A program made the translations under genes and the position numbers. 64,000 nt of DNA from Streptomyces sp. DHE7-1 (GTDB lineage Bacteria; Actinomycetota; Actinomycetes; Streptomycetales; Streptomycetaceae): positions 1,736,001 through 1,800,000 of the forward strand of contig JACJDG010000003.1 in the NCBI GenBank assembly GCA_016432725.1, in the 5' to 3' direction. Shown here piece after piece: positions 1-11,646 of the stretch. How positions within the stretch are numbered: the stretch's first letter is position 1; every line of letters starts with the position of its first letter. The notes beneath the pieces were generated by a model. The model had not been told where the DNA came from. It saw nothing but the letters and a program-made list of their open reading frames with translations, and made no database searches.

Positions 1-1047
1 GCATGAGCATCCCGACCTCGGTGTTGGACAGGCGGCGCAGCCAGCCCGACTTCTGGTCGCCCAGGGTGATCGGACCGAAGGAGGTGCGCACCAGCTTCTC
101 GACGGGGAAGCCGGCCTCGGCGAGCATGCGGCGCACGATGTGCTTGCGGCCCTCGTGCAGGGTCACCTCGACCAGATAGTTCTTGCCGGTCTGCTCGACC
201 ACCCGGAAGTGGTCCGCGCGCGCGTAGCCGTCCTCGAGCTGGATGCCGTCCTTCAGGCGCTTGCCCAGGTCGCGCGGGATGGGGCCGACGATGGCCGCGA
301 GGTACGTCTTCTTCACGCCGTACTTCGGGTGGGTCAGCCGGTGCGCCAGCTCGCCGTGGTTGGTGAGCAGGATGACACCCTCGGTCTCGGTGTCGAGCCG
401 GCCGACGTGGAAGAGCCGGGTCTCGCGGTTGGTGACGTAGTCACCGAGGCACTGGCGGCCCTCCGGGTCCTCCATGGTGGAGACGACGCCGGCGGGCTTG
501 TTGAGCGAGAAGAACTGGTAGGACTGCGTGGCGACGGTCAGGCCGTCGACCTTGACCTCGTCCTTCTCCGGGTCCACCCGGCGGCCCTGCTCCAGCACGA
601 TCTCGCCGTTGATCTCGACCCGGGCCTGCTCGATCAGCTCCTCGCAGGCGCGGCGGGAGCCGTAGCCCGCGCGCGCGAGCACCTTCTGCAGCCGCTCGCC
701 CTCCTGCTCGGCACCGGGGAAGGTCTTGGGCAGCTTGACGTCCTTCTTGCCCGCGTAACGCTCCCGGTTGCGCTCCTCGGTCCGCGTCTCGTACTCGCGC
801 GAGCGAGCCGGGGCGGTACGGCCGCCGCGCTGCTGGGACTGCTTGGGGCCGCCCTTGGCGCCACCGCGCGCGGAGCCGCCGCGCCCGGACTTGGGGCCGT
901 CCTGGGAGGCCCCGGGGCCCACGTCGTAGCGGCGCTCCTCGGGCGGGGCTTGCGGGGCCGGCCCTGCCCCTGCTTCTGGTCCCTGTCGTTGCCGGCACCG
1001 CGGTAGTTACCGCGCCCGCCGCTCTTGCCGCTGCCGCTGCTTCGCAT
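1..1047 (-). CDS. rluB: RluB/RsuA-family 23S rRNA pseudouridine synthase, partial at the 3' end, one apparent frameshift
   Basis: Isomerises a uridine in rRNA to pseudouridine. The protein begins at an ATG (complement of 1045-1047) with a basic, Gly/Arg-rich low-complexity tail of about 120 residues. An S4 RNA-binding segment follows (LQKVLARAGYGSRRACEELI), then the synthase core with the catalytic-Asp motif GRLDTETEG and the late motif EGRKHIVRRML. The frame runs off the window at position 1; family members I remember end about five residues further on. The start lies 13 bases after the scpB stop, so it is probably co-transcribed with scpAB. Reading from the ATG into the conserved domain needs one extra base in the G run at 941-943; see the frameshift finding. 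The basic tail is typical of streptomycete homologues and probably disordered. Family assignment is firm; the target uridine is inferred. Confidence 0.9.
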
Positions 1048-1060
1048 CAAGGTTTCCGTC

Positions 1061-1749
1061 TTAGTCGTCTGCGTCCTGACCGCCGGGCGCGTCGGGCGCG
1101 TCCGGGTCGAACGACGGGACCCCTCCTGGGTCTCGGCCTCGATCGCCTCCGCCTCCGGGAGGAAGGGCGCGAGTTCCGGAAGTTCGTCCAGGCCGCGCAG
1201 GCCCATCCGCTCCAGGAAGTAGTTCGTCGTCCTGTACAGGATCGCACCTGTTTCGGGTTCCGTGCCCGCCTCCTCGACCAGACCGCGCTGCAGGAGGGTG
1301 CGCATCACGCCGTCGCAGTTCACTCCGCGCACCGCGGAGACGCGGCTGCGGCTGACCGGCTGGCGGTAGGCGACGACCGCCAGGGTCTCCAGCGCGGCCT
1401 GGGTGAGGCGGGCCGTCTGGCCGTCCAGCACCAGCCGTTCGACGGCGGGCGCGTACTCGGCGCGGCTGTAGAAGCGCCAGCCGCCCGCGACGAACCGCAG
1501 CTCGAAGCCGCGGCCCTGCACGGTGTAGTCGTCGGCCAGCTCACGCAGCGCGTCGCCGATCTGCCGCTTCGGCCGCTCGAGGATGCGCGCCAGGTGTTCC
1601 TCGGTCGCGGGCTCGTCCACGACCATGAGGACCGCTTCGAGGGCCGGCTTGAGGTCCAGCCCGGCCACGGCACGCGGCCCGGCGGGAACGTCGGCGGTAC
1701 CGGCGGGTGCCTCCGCGGGCTCCGTGGCTGCCTGGGTGGTCTCGCTCAC
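1061..1749 (-). CDS. scpB: Segregation and condensation protein B
   Basis: ScpB is the winged-helix kleisin partner of the SMC condensin and helps compact and segregate the chromosome. Visible features are an acidic/Ala-rich start of about 30 residues, then LDLKPALEAVLMVVDEPAT and the second winged-helix block with YRQPVSRSRVSAVRGVN and MRTLLQRGLV, all conserved in the family. The start is a GTG whose GTGA overlaps the scpA stop, so translation is probably coupled. After the ETQEG motif the frame fails unless one C is added to the run at 1120-1123. With that base the protein ends in a Pro/Asp-rich tail at the TAA at 1061-1063, about 228 residues. Without it the frame reads straight into rluB, which would be an artificial fusion. 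Confidence 0.92.
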
Positions 1750-3032
1750 GCCTTCTTCTCCTCCTCGGGCGCCTCGGGCGGCCGGTCGAACTCATCGGTG
1801 ACCATCGGCGCCCCGTCCGTGTCCCCGCCGGTCCAGCGCACCAGCAGCTCCCCGAGGGCGGCCTCCTGCTCCAGGGCGACGGCCTTCTCCCGGTACAGCT
1901 CCAGCAACGCCAGGAAGCGGGCCACCACGGTGAGGGTGTCGTCGGTGTCCTCCACCAGCGCCCGGAAGCTGACCTCGCCCAGCTCCCTGAGCCGCGCCAC
2001 CACGATCCCCGCCTGCTCCTGCACGCTGACCAGCGGGGCGTGGATGTGGTCGACGTACACCTGCGGCCTGGCCTTCGGCTGCATCGCCTTGACGGCGAGC
2101 CTGGCGAACCCCTCGGGGCCGATGCTGATGACGACCTCGGGCAGCAGCTCGGCGTGCTCGGGTTCGAGGCCGACGGTACGGGGGTGGCGGCGGGCCTCCT
2201 CGTCCAGGCGCTCGTTGAAGATGTCGGCGATCCGCTTGTACGCGCGGTACTGCAGCAGCCGCGCGAACAGCAGGTCCCGGGCCTCCAGCAGCGCGAGGTC
2301 GGCCTCGTCCTCGACCTCGGCGGCGGGCAGCAGCCGGGCGGCCTTGAGGTCGAGCAGGGTGGCGGCGACGACGAGGAACTCGGTCGTCTGGTCCAGGTCC
2401 CAGTCGGGGCCCATGGCCCGGATGTGCGCCATGAACTCGTCGGTGACCTTGGACAGGGCGACCTCGGTGACGTCCAGCTTGTGCTTGGAGATGAGCTGGA
2501 GCAGCAGGTCGAACGGCCCCTCGAAGTTGGCCAGCCGCACCTTGAAGACACCGTCGGCGGCGGCCTCGCCGGCCTCGCCGTCTTCGGCCGGCCCGGCTTC
2601 GGACACGGCGGCGGCGCGGTCGGACGCCGGTTCCCTCCCGGCCTGCGGACCGGACCGGTCCGGGGCCGCGGACGGCTCGGGGGCCGCAGCCGGTTCCGGG
2701 GTCACGTCCGGCTCCGGGGGTACGACCGGCTCCGGGACCGCGGACGGCTCAGGAGCCACGTCCGGCTCCGGGGCACGTCCGGTTCAGGAGCCGCGTCGGG
2801 TTGCGGGGCAGCGACCGGCTCGGGGGCCTGCGGGCCGGTCTCGTCGCCGGCCGGGGTCCGGGTGCGGCCGGGGCCGAGGGCGGAGCGGTGTCCGGCGGGG
2901 CACCGGTGCGGGCTCCGGCGGAGCCGTGTGCGGTTCGGCGGGCTGGAGGTGGGGGTGGGGCGTGGTGCCCGGTCCACGGCCGAGCGCACGCCTGCGGCCG
3001 GCACCGGGGGCGGGGGCGTCGTTCGGGGTCAT
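1746..3032 (-). CDS. scpA: Segregation and condensation protein A with a Pro/Glu-rich N-terminal extension
   Basis: ScpA is the kleisin that bridges the SMC heads. The conserved core starts at FKVRLANFEGPFDLLLQLIS and continues through FLVVAATLLDLKAARLLP and the C-terminal winged-helix part (DTDDTLTVVARFLALLELYR). Upstream is an unusually long low-complexity stretch of repeated Pro-Glu-Pro units. An ATG at 3030-3032 is the natural start, 38 bases after the upstream gene, but the frame from it must be corrected before it joins the core. One missing base is clear in the G run at 2770-2773, and at least one or two more changes are needed between about 2830 and 2960. The core alone, read from the ATG at 2759, encodes 337 residues. 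The length of the true extension is therefore uncertain. Confidence 0.9.
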
Positions 3033-3070
3033 GGCCGTCGCAGGCTACCGCCTGGCGCCCGCTCGGCCGA

Positions 3071-3568
3071 CTACCGACCCCGCAGCCGCCGCACCAGGAT
3101 GCTCGCGTCCCCGCGCGCCTCCAGGTCGGCCAGGACCACGGCGACCGCCTCGCGGACGATGCGGCCGCGGTCCACGGCGAGGCCGTGCTCGCCGCGGAGG
3201 ACCAGTCGCGCGTGCTCGAGGTCCATCAGTTCCTCGGCGGACACGTACACCGTGATCTTCTCGTCGTGCCGTTCCCGCCCGCTGGGCCGCCGGTTCGCCG
3301 CCCGCCCGCGCTTGCGCGGCTGCGCGGCCGCGGCTTCCGCGGCGCCCTCCGGTGGCGCCGGGCGCCGGGACGGCCGGGTGCGCGACTCGCCGGTCCCGGC
3401 CGGTTCCGCGTCCGCCGCGGCGTGCTCCGCGCCCTCTCCGTCACCGCCCTGGACGGGCACCGAGGCCGGCGCGTCCTCGGCGGCCGTGTCGTCGCTCTCC
3501 CCCGCGGGAGCCGGCACCCGGGCCTCGCCGTTGGCCCCGCGACGGGGCGTGGACGGCTGGAGCGCCAT
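3071..3568 (-). CDS. Conserved protein with a ribbon-helix-helix-like C-terminus, in the ParA-ScpAB cluster
   Basis: A 165-residue protein. Residues 1 to about 100 are Ala/Pro/Glu-rich and look disordered. The last 65 residues are ordered and conserved-looking: KITVYVSAEELMDLEHARL, then VDRGRIVREAVAVVLADLEA. A short beta strand followed by two helices is the pattern of ribbon-helix-helix DNA-binding proteins, a fold often used by small partners of ParA ATPases. The ATG at 3566-3568 was chosen because upstream codons in this frame are the wrong-frame shadow of parA. It lies 40 bases after parA and 38 before scpA on the same strand, so an operon is likely. The DNA-binding role is inferred from the pattern and context, not recognised directly. 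It could instead be a condensin accessory protein. Confidence 0.75.
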   Translation of the reverse strand: MALQPSTPRRGANGEARVPAPAGESDDTAAEDAPASVPVQGGDGEGAEHAAADAEPAGTGESRTRPSRRPAPPEGAAEAAAAQPRKRGRAANRRPSGRERHDEKITVYVSAEELMDLEHARLVLRGEHGLAVDRGRIVREAVAVVLADLEARGDASILVRRLRGR

Positions 3569-3608
3569 CCCCCCGTCGTACGGAACAGTTCGTCGGCCCC
3601 GGGCAGAC

Positions 3609-4786
3609 TCACTCGGCGTGACACCGGGCGAGCACCTCCCTGGCGAGCTGGCGGTAGGCGGCGGCGCCGACGGAGTTGGAGGCGTACGTGGTGATCGGCT
3701 CACCGGCGACGGTGGTCTCCGGGAAGCGGACCGTGCGGCCGATGACCGTGTGGTAGACGTGGTCGTCGAACGCCTCGACCACGCGCGCGAGCACCTCACG
3801 GCTGTGCACCGTGCGCGAGTCGTACATCGTGGCGAGGATGCCGTCGAGCTCCAGGTCGGGGTTGAGCCGCTCCTGGACCTTCTCGATGGTCTCGGTCAGC
3901 AGGGCCACACCGCGCAGCGCGAAGAACTCGCACTCCAGCGGCACGATCACCTTGTGCGCGGCGGTGAGCGCGTTGACCGTGAGCAGACCGAGCGAGGGCT
4001 GGCAGTCGATCACGATGTAGTCGTAGTCGTCCATCAGCGGCTTGAGCGCCCGCTGCAGGGTCGACTCGCGCGCGACCTCGGAGACCAGCTGGACCTCGGC
4101 GGCCGACAGGTCGATGTTGGAGGGCAGCAGGTCCATGTTGGGGACCGCCGTCTTCAGCAGGACCTCGTCCGCCGACATGCCCCGCTCCATGAGCAGGTTG
4201 TAGACGGTGAGGTCGAGCTCCATGGGGTTGACGCCGAGACCCACCGACAGCGCGCCCTGCGGGTCGAAGTCCACGAGCAGCACGCGCCGGCCGTACTCCG
4301 CGAGCGCGGCACCCAGGTTGATGGTCGACGTGGTCTTGCCGACGCCGCCCTTCTGGTTGCACATCGCGATGATCTTCGCGGGGCCGTGGTCGGTCAGCGG
4401 GCCGGGGATCGGGAAGTACGGCAGCGGGCGTCCGGTCGGACCGATGCGCTCACGGCGCTGGCGGGCCGCGTCGGGCGCGAGCGTGGCGGCGTACTCGGGA
4501 TCGGGCTCGTACTCGGCGTCGGGGTCGTAGAAGTGCCCTCGGGCAGTTCGTCGTAGTCGGCGAGTTGGTTGTGGGGCGCGCCACTTCCGTCGCCGGCCAT
4601 GGCGTTCACGTGATGGCCATCCATGCTGTGGTGTGCTGTCCGGACCGTCTGCGGACCCGGAGTCTGGTGGGCTGCGAAGGTGCGCACAGCGACGGAGCCG
4701 ACAGCCTCGAATCCCGCGGAACCGGCCTGGCCCCGTACCGGCATTCCTGGTTGACCACCCCCGGGAGTAAATGTCGACTCATTCAC
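3609..4786 (-). CDS. ParA/Soj-type chromosome-partitioning ATPase (orphan ParA)
   Basis: A deviant Walker-A ATPase of the ParA/MinD class: CNQKGGVGKTTSTINLGAAL with the signature lysine, then DFDPQGALSVGLGV and DYDYIVIDCQPSLG. Such proteins form dynamic filaments or gradients on DNA and move cargo. No parB is in the window, so this is not the oriC parAB pair. A GTG at 4784-4786 gives an N-terminal tail of roughly 125 residues before the ATPase. A strong ribosome-binding site, AAGGAGGT, sits about ten bases upstream of that GTG. Joining tail and ATPase needs one extra C in the run at 4536-4538. First gene of the parA, RHH-like, scpA, scpB, rluB series, which suggests a role in nucleoid organisation or segregation during sporulation septation. 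Confidence 0.9.
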
Positions 4787-5044
4787 AAGTCGTCTTACCT
4801 CCTTGGTGACCAGGAAACTTCTAGACAAGGTCAGCGTGGCACCATGCCGACGGTTGGCGACTCTATGGCGTGTCGGCGGTCCGCAGCAACACAATCCGCC
4901 GGACCCGGCAGGATGTGTCGGCAATGAAACATCCCTCTGTCAAGGGCGTACGGGCGTCGCACGGCAGGTTTCACCGGTGTGCGAATCGGTCGAAGGGTTA
5001 CGTTCGAGGCGAGTTGACCGCAAGTGGCAAAGTGACCATACACA
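4787..5044. other. parA upstream region, no gene seen
   Basis: No coding sequence is convincing here. On the minus strand a perfect TTGACA hexamer (complement of 4938-4943) could be a -35 element for parA, but the sequence 17 bases downstream is a poor -10, so I do not place a transcription start. The AAGGAGGT ribosome-binding site of parA is at the low-coordinate end. Confidence 0.35.
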
Positions 5045-5083
5045 CATCCGGCCGGACCTTGTCGGGCAAGGTCCGGCCGGATG
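5045..5083 (-). terminator. Hairpin terminator after ald
   Basis: Perfect 16-bp inverted repeat (arms 5045-5060 and 5068-5083, loop of 7), about 75 bases past the ald stop. No T-run follows, as is common for streptomycete terminators. Confidence 0.75.
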
Positions 5084-5158
5084 TCCGGTGTTGACGAACC
5101 GTGTTGACGAATCGCCTTTCACCGGTTGGCGACTTGGCGACACGCCAGGTCGCGGGGG

Positions 5159-6283
<1,125 letters not shown>

Positions 6284-6380
6284 GGTCCTTGGCTCAGAGG
6301 GTATGGGGGTGCATTTCAAGACGTACCCAGACATGCAGGGGCATACCGGGAGACACCGCAGGAGAACGAGCGGCAGAGCC

Positions 6381-6408
6381 AGTCTAATGAAGGTGTTCCG
6401 ACTGTCTA
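6381..6408 (-). promoter_or_regulatory. Candidate ald promoter
   Basis: On the minus strand TAGACA (6403-6408) and TAGACT (6381-6386) are 16 bases apart, a plausible -35/-10 pair. Arms resembling AATGAAGG and CCTTTCATT (6386-6393, 6410-6418) flank the area and could bind a regulator. Inference from spacing only. Confidence 0.35.
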
Positions 6409-6421
6409 GCCTTTCATTGCA

Positions 6422-8497
6422 TCAATCTTCGCTCGCGGCAGTGCGGATTTCGCAGGCGTCATCGCCGTATACCGGCAGGACGTCGTCCTCCTGCTCCCCG
6501 TTACCCAGCATGCGCTCGGCCGCGGCCCGGTGCAGATGGGCGGCCGCGGGGTCGCCGAGCCGGTCCAGGGTGTCGGCCAGTCTGAGCTGCAGCGCGGCCT
6601 GCAGCCGGGTGTCCTGGGCGCGCCTGGCCCACTCCACCGCCTCCCGGCAGGTGTGCAGCGACTCCTCGGGCCGCCCCGCGTACTCCTGCACCCGGGCCAC
6701 CTCGCTCAACGCCCGCGCGTGTGCGGCCACATCGCCTTCCTTGCGGTACCCGGCGGCGGCCGCGCGCCAGTTCCTGAGCGCCTCTCCGTAGCGGCCCGCG
6801 TAGGTGTGGGCGGTGCCCGTGCGGCCGTACAGCCGGGCGGCCTCCGCGCGCTCGCCCCGGGCCAGCCGCTCGGCCAGCGCCCGGCCGAACCAGTCCGCGG
6901 CCCGGTCGTAGTCCCCCAGCTCCTGGTGGGCACCGCCTACGGATTCCATCGCGCGGCCGGTCGCGTACGGGTCGTTCGCCTCGCGACCGGCGTCGAGCGC
7001 GGCCCGGTAGCGGGCCAGGGCGTCCCTGGTGCGGCCGGTCTGCGCGTCGACGTCACCGAGGTTCAGCAGGGCGGCGGCCCGTTCCCGGTGCAGCCCGCGC
7101 CGCTCGGCGACCCCGAGGACGAGGCCGTGGACCTCGTACAGGTCGGGTGCGGCGGCCTGCGCGCCGAAGTGCGCCGCCATGGCCCTGACGAGCTGGGACA
7201 TCAGCCGGCGGGCGAGGGTGTCCAGCTCGCCGTCGGCGACGGCCATGCGGGTGGCGGCCAGCAGGGCGGGCCTGCGCACCCGCAGCCACTCGGCGGCCGC
7301 GCGGGGCGAGGGGAAGCGCAGTGCCGGGGGCATCTCCCGCAGCCTCTCCCGGGCCTGCGGGCTGTCCGTCTCGGTGATCACCCGGCAGGACTGCAGCAGC
7401 CGTACGTTGCGCTCCAGCATCCGGGCCCGCGCGAGCTGGAGCTCACCCGGGCGCTCCTGGCTCTCGGCGCGGGCGCGCAGCAGCGGGTGCAGACAGCCGG
7501 GGACGGCGTACTCGGGCAGCGGGGAGTCCACGGCGCGCAGCAGGCCGAGCGCGACGAACTCCTCCAGCACGGCGGCGGCCGTGTCCACCGCGCAGCCGGC
7601 CAGGGCGGAGGCGGTGTGCGGGTCGACCAGGCCGGCCGGGGCCAGGCACAGCAGACGCAGTATCCGGGCGGCCTGGCCGGGGAGCTGGTCGTGGACGAGC
7701 CGCAGGACCCGGGCCAGCGGCGTGCCCTCGGTACCGTCGTCGGCGTCCGCGTGCAGCCGTTTGGCCAGGTCGGAGACGGCCGCCTGGGGGCGGGCGGCGA
7801 GCCAGCCGCCGGCCAGGGTGAGCGCGGCCGGCTGCCCCTGGCAGGCCTCGGCGAGGCTCTCGGCGGAGCGCGGGTCGACGGTGATGCGGACCGAGCCCGC
7901 GTAGCGGGCGAGGAGCTCCACCGACGACTTGGTGTCGAGGCCGCCCAGGGTGCAGGGGCGGACGTCGGCGATGCCGGTGAGCGGGCCGCCCGCCACGACG
8001 ACGGCCAGACAGCCGGGGGTGTCCGGGAGCAGCGCGTCGACCTGCTCGGCGCCGGCCGCGTCGTCCAGCAGCAGCAGCGCCCGCCTGCCGGCGAGGGCGG
8101 TGCGCAGCACCTCGGTCAGCTCGTCCTCGGCGGCCCCGGCGGGGGCCGGCACGTCGAGCGCGGCGAGCAGTTCGCGGGCGGTGCGCGCGACCGGCACGGG
8201 GGCGCCGCCGGGCTCGCCGAGCCGGGCCCGAAGCACTCCGTCGGGGTAACGCTCGGCTACCTGCCGGGCGAGTTCGGCGGCCAGCGCCGTCCGGCCGGAG
8301 CCGGGGCGTCCCGCGATGAGGAGCACGCGCGCGCGGGGTGCCTTGCGGCCGGAGAGGGTGTCCAGGCCGGCCCGCTCGATGTCGGCGCGCAGCCCCTTCA
8401 ACTCCCGCGTACGGCCCAGGAAATGATCCTCCGCGGGCGGATGCGCGGGCAGCCGCGCGCCGTCTGTGTCCACCGCCTGGTCCGCCACGGGCCACAC
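6422..8497 (-). CDS. STAND-type P-loop ATPase with C-terminal TPR repeats (AfsR-like without the DNA-binding part)
   Basis: A 691-residue protein that begins with a short linker and HFLGRTRELKGL, the usual entry to an NB-ARC/AAA module. A Walker A motif GRPGSGRT is at residues 63-70 and a Walker B LLLLDD at about 141-146. A helical winged-helix-like part follows at about 260-400. From about 455 to 660 come TPR units such as LNLGDVDAQTGRTRDALARY, ESVGGAHQELGDYDRAADWF and SEVARVQEYAGRPEESLHTC. Streptomycetes have many AfsR/SARP relatives of this build. Here no SARP, helix-turn-helix or effector domain is present, so it looks like a bare signalling switch. The start is a GTG. The divergent or downstream partner is not evident; ald lies downstream with its own upstream region. 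Function unknown. Confidence 0.85.
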   Translation of the reverse strand: MWPVADQAVDTDGARLPAHPPAEDHFLGRTRELKGLRADIERAGLDTLSGRKAPRARVLLIAGRPGSGRTALAAELARQVAERYPDGVLRARLGEPGGAPVPVARTARELLAALDVPAPAGAAEDELTEVLRTALAGRRALLLLDDAAGAEQVDALLPDTPGCLAVVVAGGPLTGIADVRPCTLGGLDTKSSVELLARYAGSVRITVDPRSAESLAEACQGQPAALTLAGGWLAARPQAAVSDLAKRLHADADDGTEGTPLARVLRLVHDQLPGQAARILRLLCLAPAGLVDPHTASALAGCAVDTAAAVLEEFVALGLLRAVDSPLPEYAVPGCLHPLLRARAESQERPGELQLARARMLERNVRLLQSCRVITETDSPQARERLREMPPALRFPSPRAAAEWLRVRRPALLAATRMAVADGELDTLARRLMSQLVRAMAAHFGAQAAAPDLYEVHGLVLGVAERRGLHRERAAALLNLGDVDAQTGRTRDALARYRAALDAGREANDPYATGRAMESVGGAHQELGDYDRAADWFGRALAERLARGERAEAARLYGRTGTAHTYAGRYGEALRNWRAAAAGYRKEGDVAAHARALSEVARVQEYAGRPEESLHTCREAVEWARRAQDTRLQAALQLRLADTLDRLGDPAAAHLHRAAAERMLGNGEQEDDVLPVYGDDACEIRTAASED

Positions 8498-8732
8498 TCC
8501 CGTCCCACCGCACGCGCAAGCCCGCCGGGTCCTCCCGGAACAGGCATTTCCAGAGCCTAGTTCACGCTCTGCGACGTTCCGGTGGGAGCGCGGCGGGTAC
8601 GTCCCCCGATCGGATCAGGCGATCGTCACACCAATGCGTGGACGGATGTGGCCGGGCCCCGGAGGAGGCCGGGGCGGGGCAGGGGCGAGCGGGCGCCGGG
8701 ACGGCCGCCGCGGCCCTTCCCGGGACGGGGGC

Positions 8733-9359
8733 TCAGGACTCGAAGGGGCGCGCGGGCCAGGGCGCGTCGGCCGGGCGCAGGCTCTCCAGGCCGTCCCCGC
8801 CCCGGGCGGCGACCAGCGAGAGGACGCCCACCACGAGGCAGTTGTTGTGCACGTCGCCCGCGAGCACCCGGCGCACCAGTTCGCCGAGGGGCACGCGCGC
8901 GTGCTCCATGTCGGTCTCCTCGTGCTCCGCCTCGAACCGCTCGCCCTCGGCCTCCGAGAGGTCGCGGGCCAGGAAGATCCGCACGGCCTCGTCGCAGCCG
9001 CCGGGGGTGGTGTACACGTCGGTCAGCACCCGCCAGTCCTCGGCCTTGACGTGCGCCTCCTCGTACAGCTCGCGCTGGGCGGCGTGCAGCGGGTTCTCGC
9101 CGGGCACGTCGAGCAGGCCGGCCGGGATCTCCCAGAGCTTGTGGCGCACCGGGTGCCGGTACTGGTTGATGAGCAGCACCCGGTCCTCCTCGTCCAGGGC
9201 GAGCACGGCGACCGAGCCCGGGTGCACCTGGTAGTCGCGGCGGACCACCGAGCCGTCGGGCATGACGACCTCGTCCGTGCGCACGGAGGTCTTGTTGCCC
9301 GTGAAGGGGGTCTCCGTCGCCCGGATCTCCCACTCCGCGGGGGTGTCCTTGATCGTCAT
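8733..9359 (-). CDS. NUDIX hydrolase, ADP-ribose pyrophosphatase type
   Basis: Hydrolyses a nucleoside diphosphate linked to another moiety, most likely ADP-ribose to AMP and ribose-5-phosphate. The Nudix box is complete: G, five residues, E, seven residues, REL, two residues, E, seen in GENPLHAAQRELYEEAHV. The substrate-side pattern QYRHPVRHKLWEIPAGLLD just before it is typical of ADP-ribose pyrophosphatases. 208 residues with an ATG at 9357-9359 behind GGAAGGAC. It follows pyrG by 83 bases on the same strand, so co-transcription is likely. Specificity is inferred from motifs. Confidence 0.92.
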   Translation of the reverse strand: MTIKDTPAEWEIRATETPFTGNKTSVRTDEVVMPDGSVVRRDYQVHPGSVAVLALDEEDRVLLINQYRHPVRHKLWEIPAGLLDVPGENPLHAAQRELYEEAHVKAEDWRVLTDVYTTPGGCDEAVRIFLARDLSEAEGERFEAEHEETDMEHARVPLGELVRRVLAGDVHNNCLVVGVLSLVAARGGDGLESLRPADAPWPARPFES

Positions 9360-9442
9360 GCCCTGTCCTTCCACACGTGCGCGAGCGGCCGGGGCGCGAT
9401 CCATCTGAATGGACGCGCCCCGGCCACCGTACAACCGTTGTG

Positions 9443-11092
<1,650 letters not shown>

Positions 11093-11646
11093 GGCCAAGA
11101 GGGGGCTCCCGTGGTCGCTGTCTGTCGTGCGGTGCGGCTGCCGGTCCGGAGTTCTCCGGGGGTCGCCGTCGCTGCGGTTCGGGGCTTTTTCCACCACCGG
11201 TCCACGGGCTACCAGCGTAACAGCGCCCGGAGGAGATGGCTCCCGGCCACGCTCCGCGCCCGGTCCCGCACGCAGTGGTCGGGTCCGAGGTCTCCACCGT
11301 GCACACCCGTATACACACGTGCTCATTCGTCACACGCTCATCACCCGCTGCTCACTCGTTCGGCCCACACGGGTTGCCGGGAGCGGCACGCAGATCATCT
11401 ACGTGCGTCGTATCCTGCTCGGACACTCACCTGCCGAGCCCGTCCGGAACGACGGCACACCCCCGCCCGCAGCACCCGGAACAACGAGAGCGCGGCAGTT
11501 CGTTGAGCAAGGACTGTCGTTTTGCCCCAGGGCTCGGCGGGCTGCTTTGCTTCACCGCTCAACGACGCACAACAAACGACCCCTTGACCGCACTAGCGAC
11601 AGCCCCCCTGCGCGGGGGTGACGTGGCCGTTCGACTGGAGTTGCAC
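11093..11646. other. Divergent pyrG / GH15 intergenic region
   Basis: About 550 bases with no convincing gene on either strand. It must hold both promoters. A TACGCT hexamer on the minus strand (complement of 11214-11219) resembles a streptomycete -10 for pyrG but lacks a clear -35. Confidence 0.4.

Noticed and set aside
1707..4556. Plus-strand open frame of about 950 codons
   Set aside because: It lies antisense to scpA, the RHH-like gene and parA, is low-complexity Gly/Arg/Val, and has no motif. High-GC shadow.
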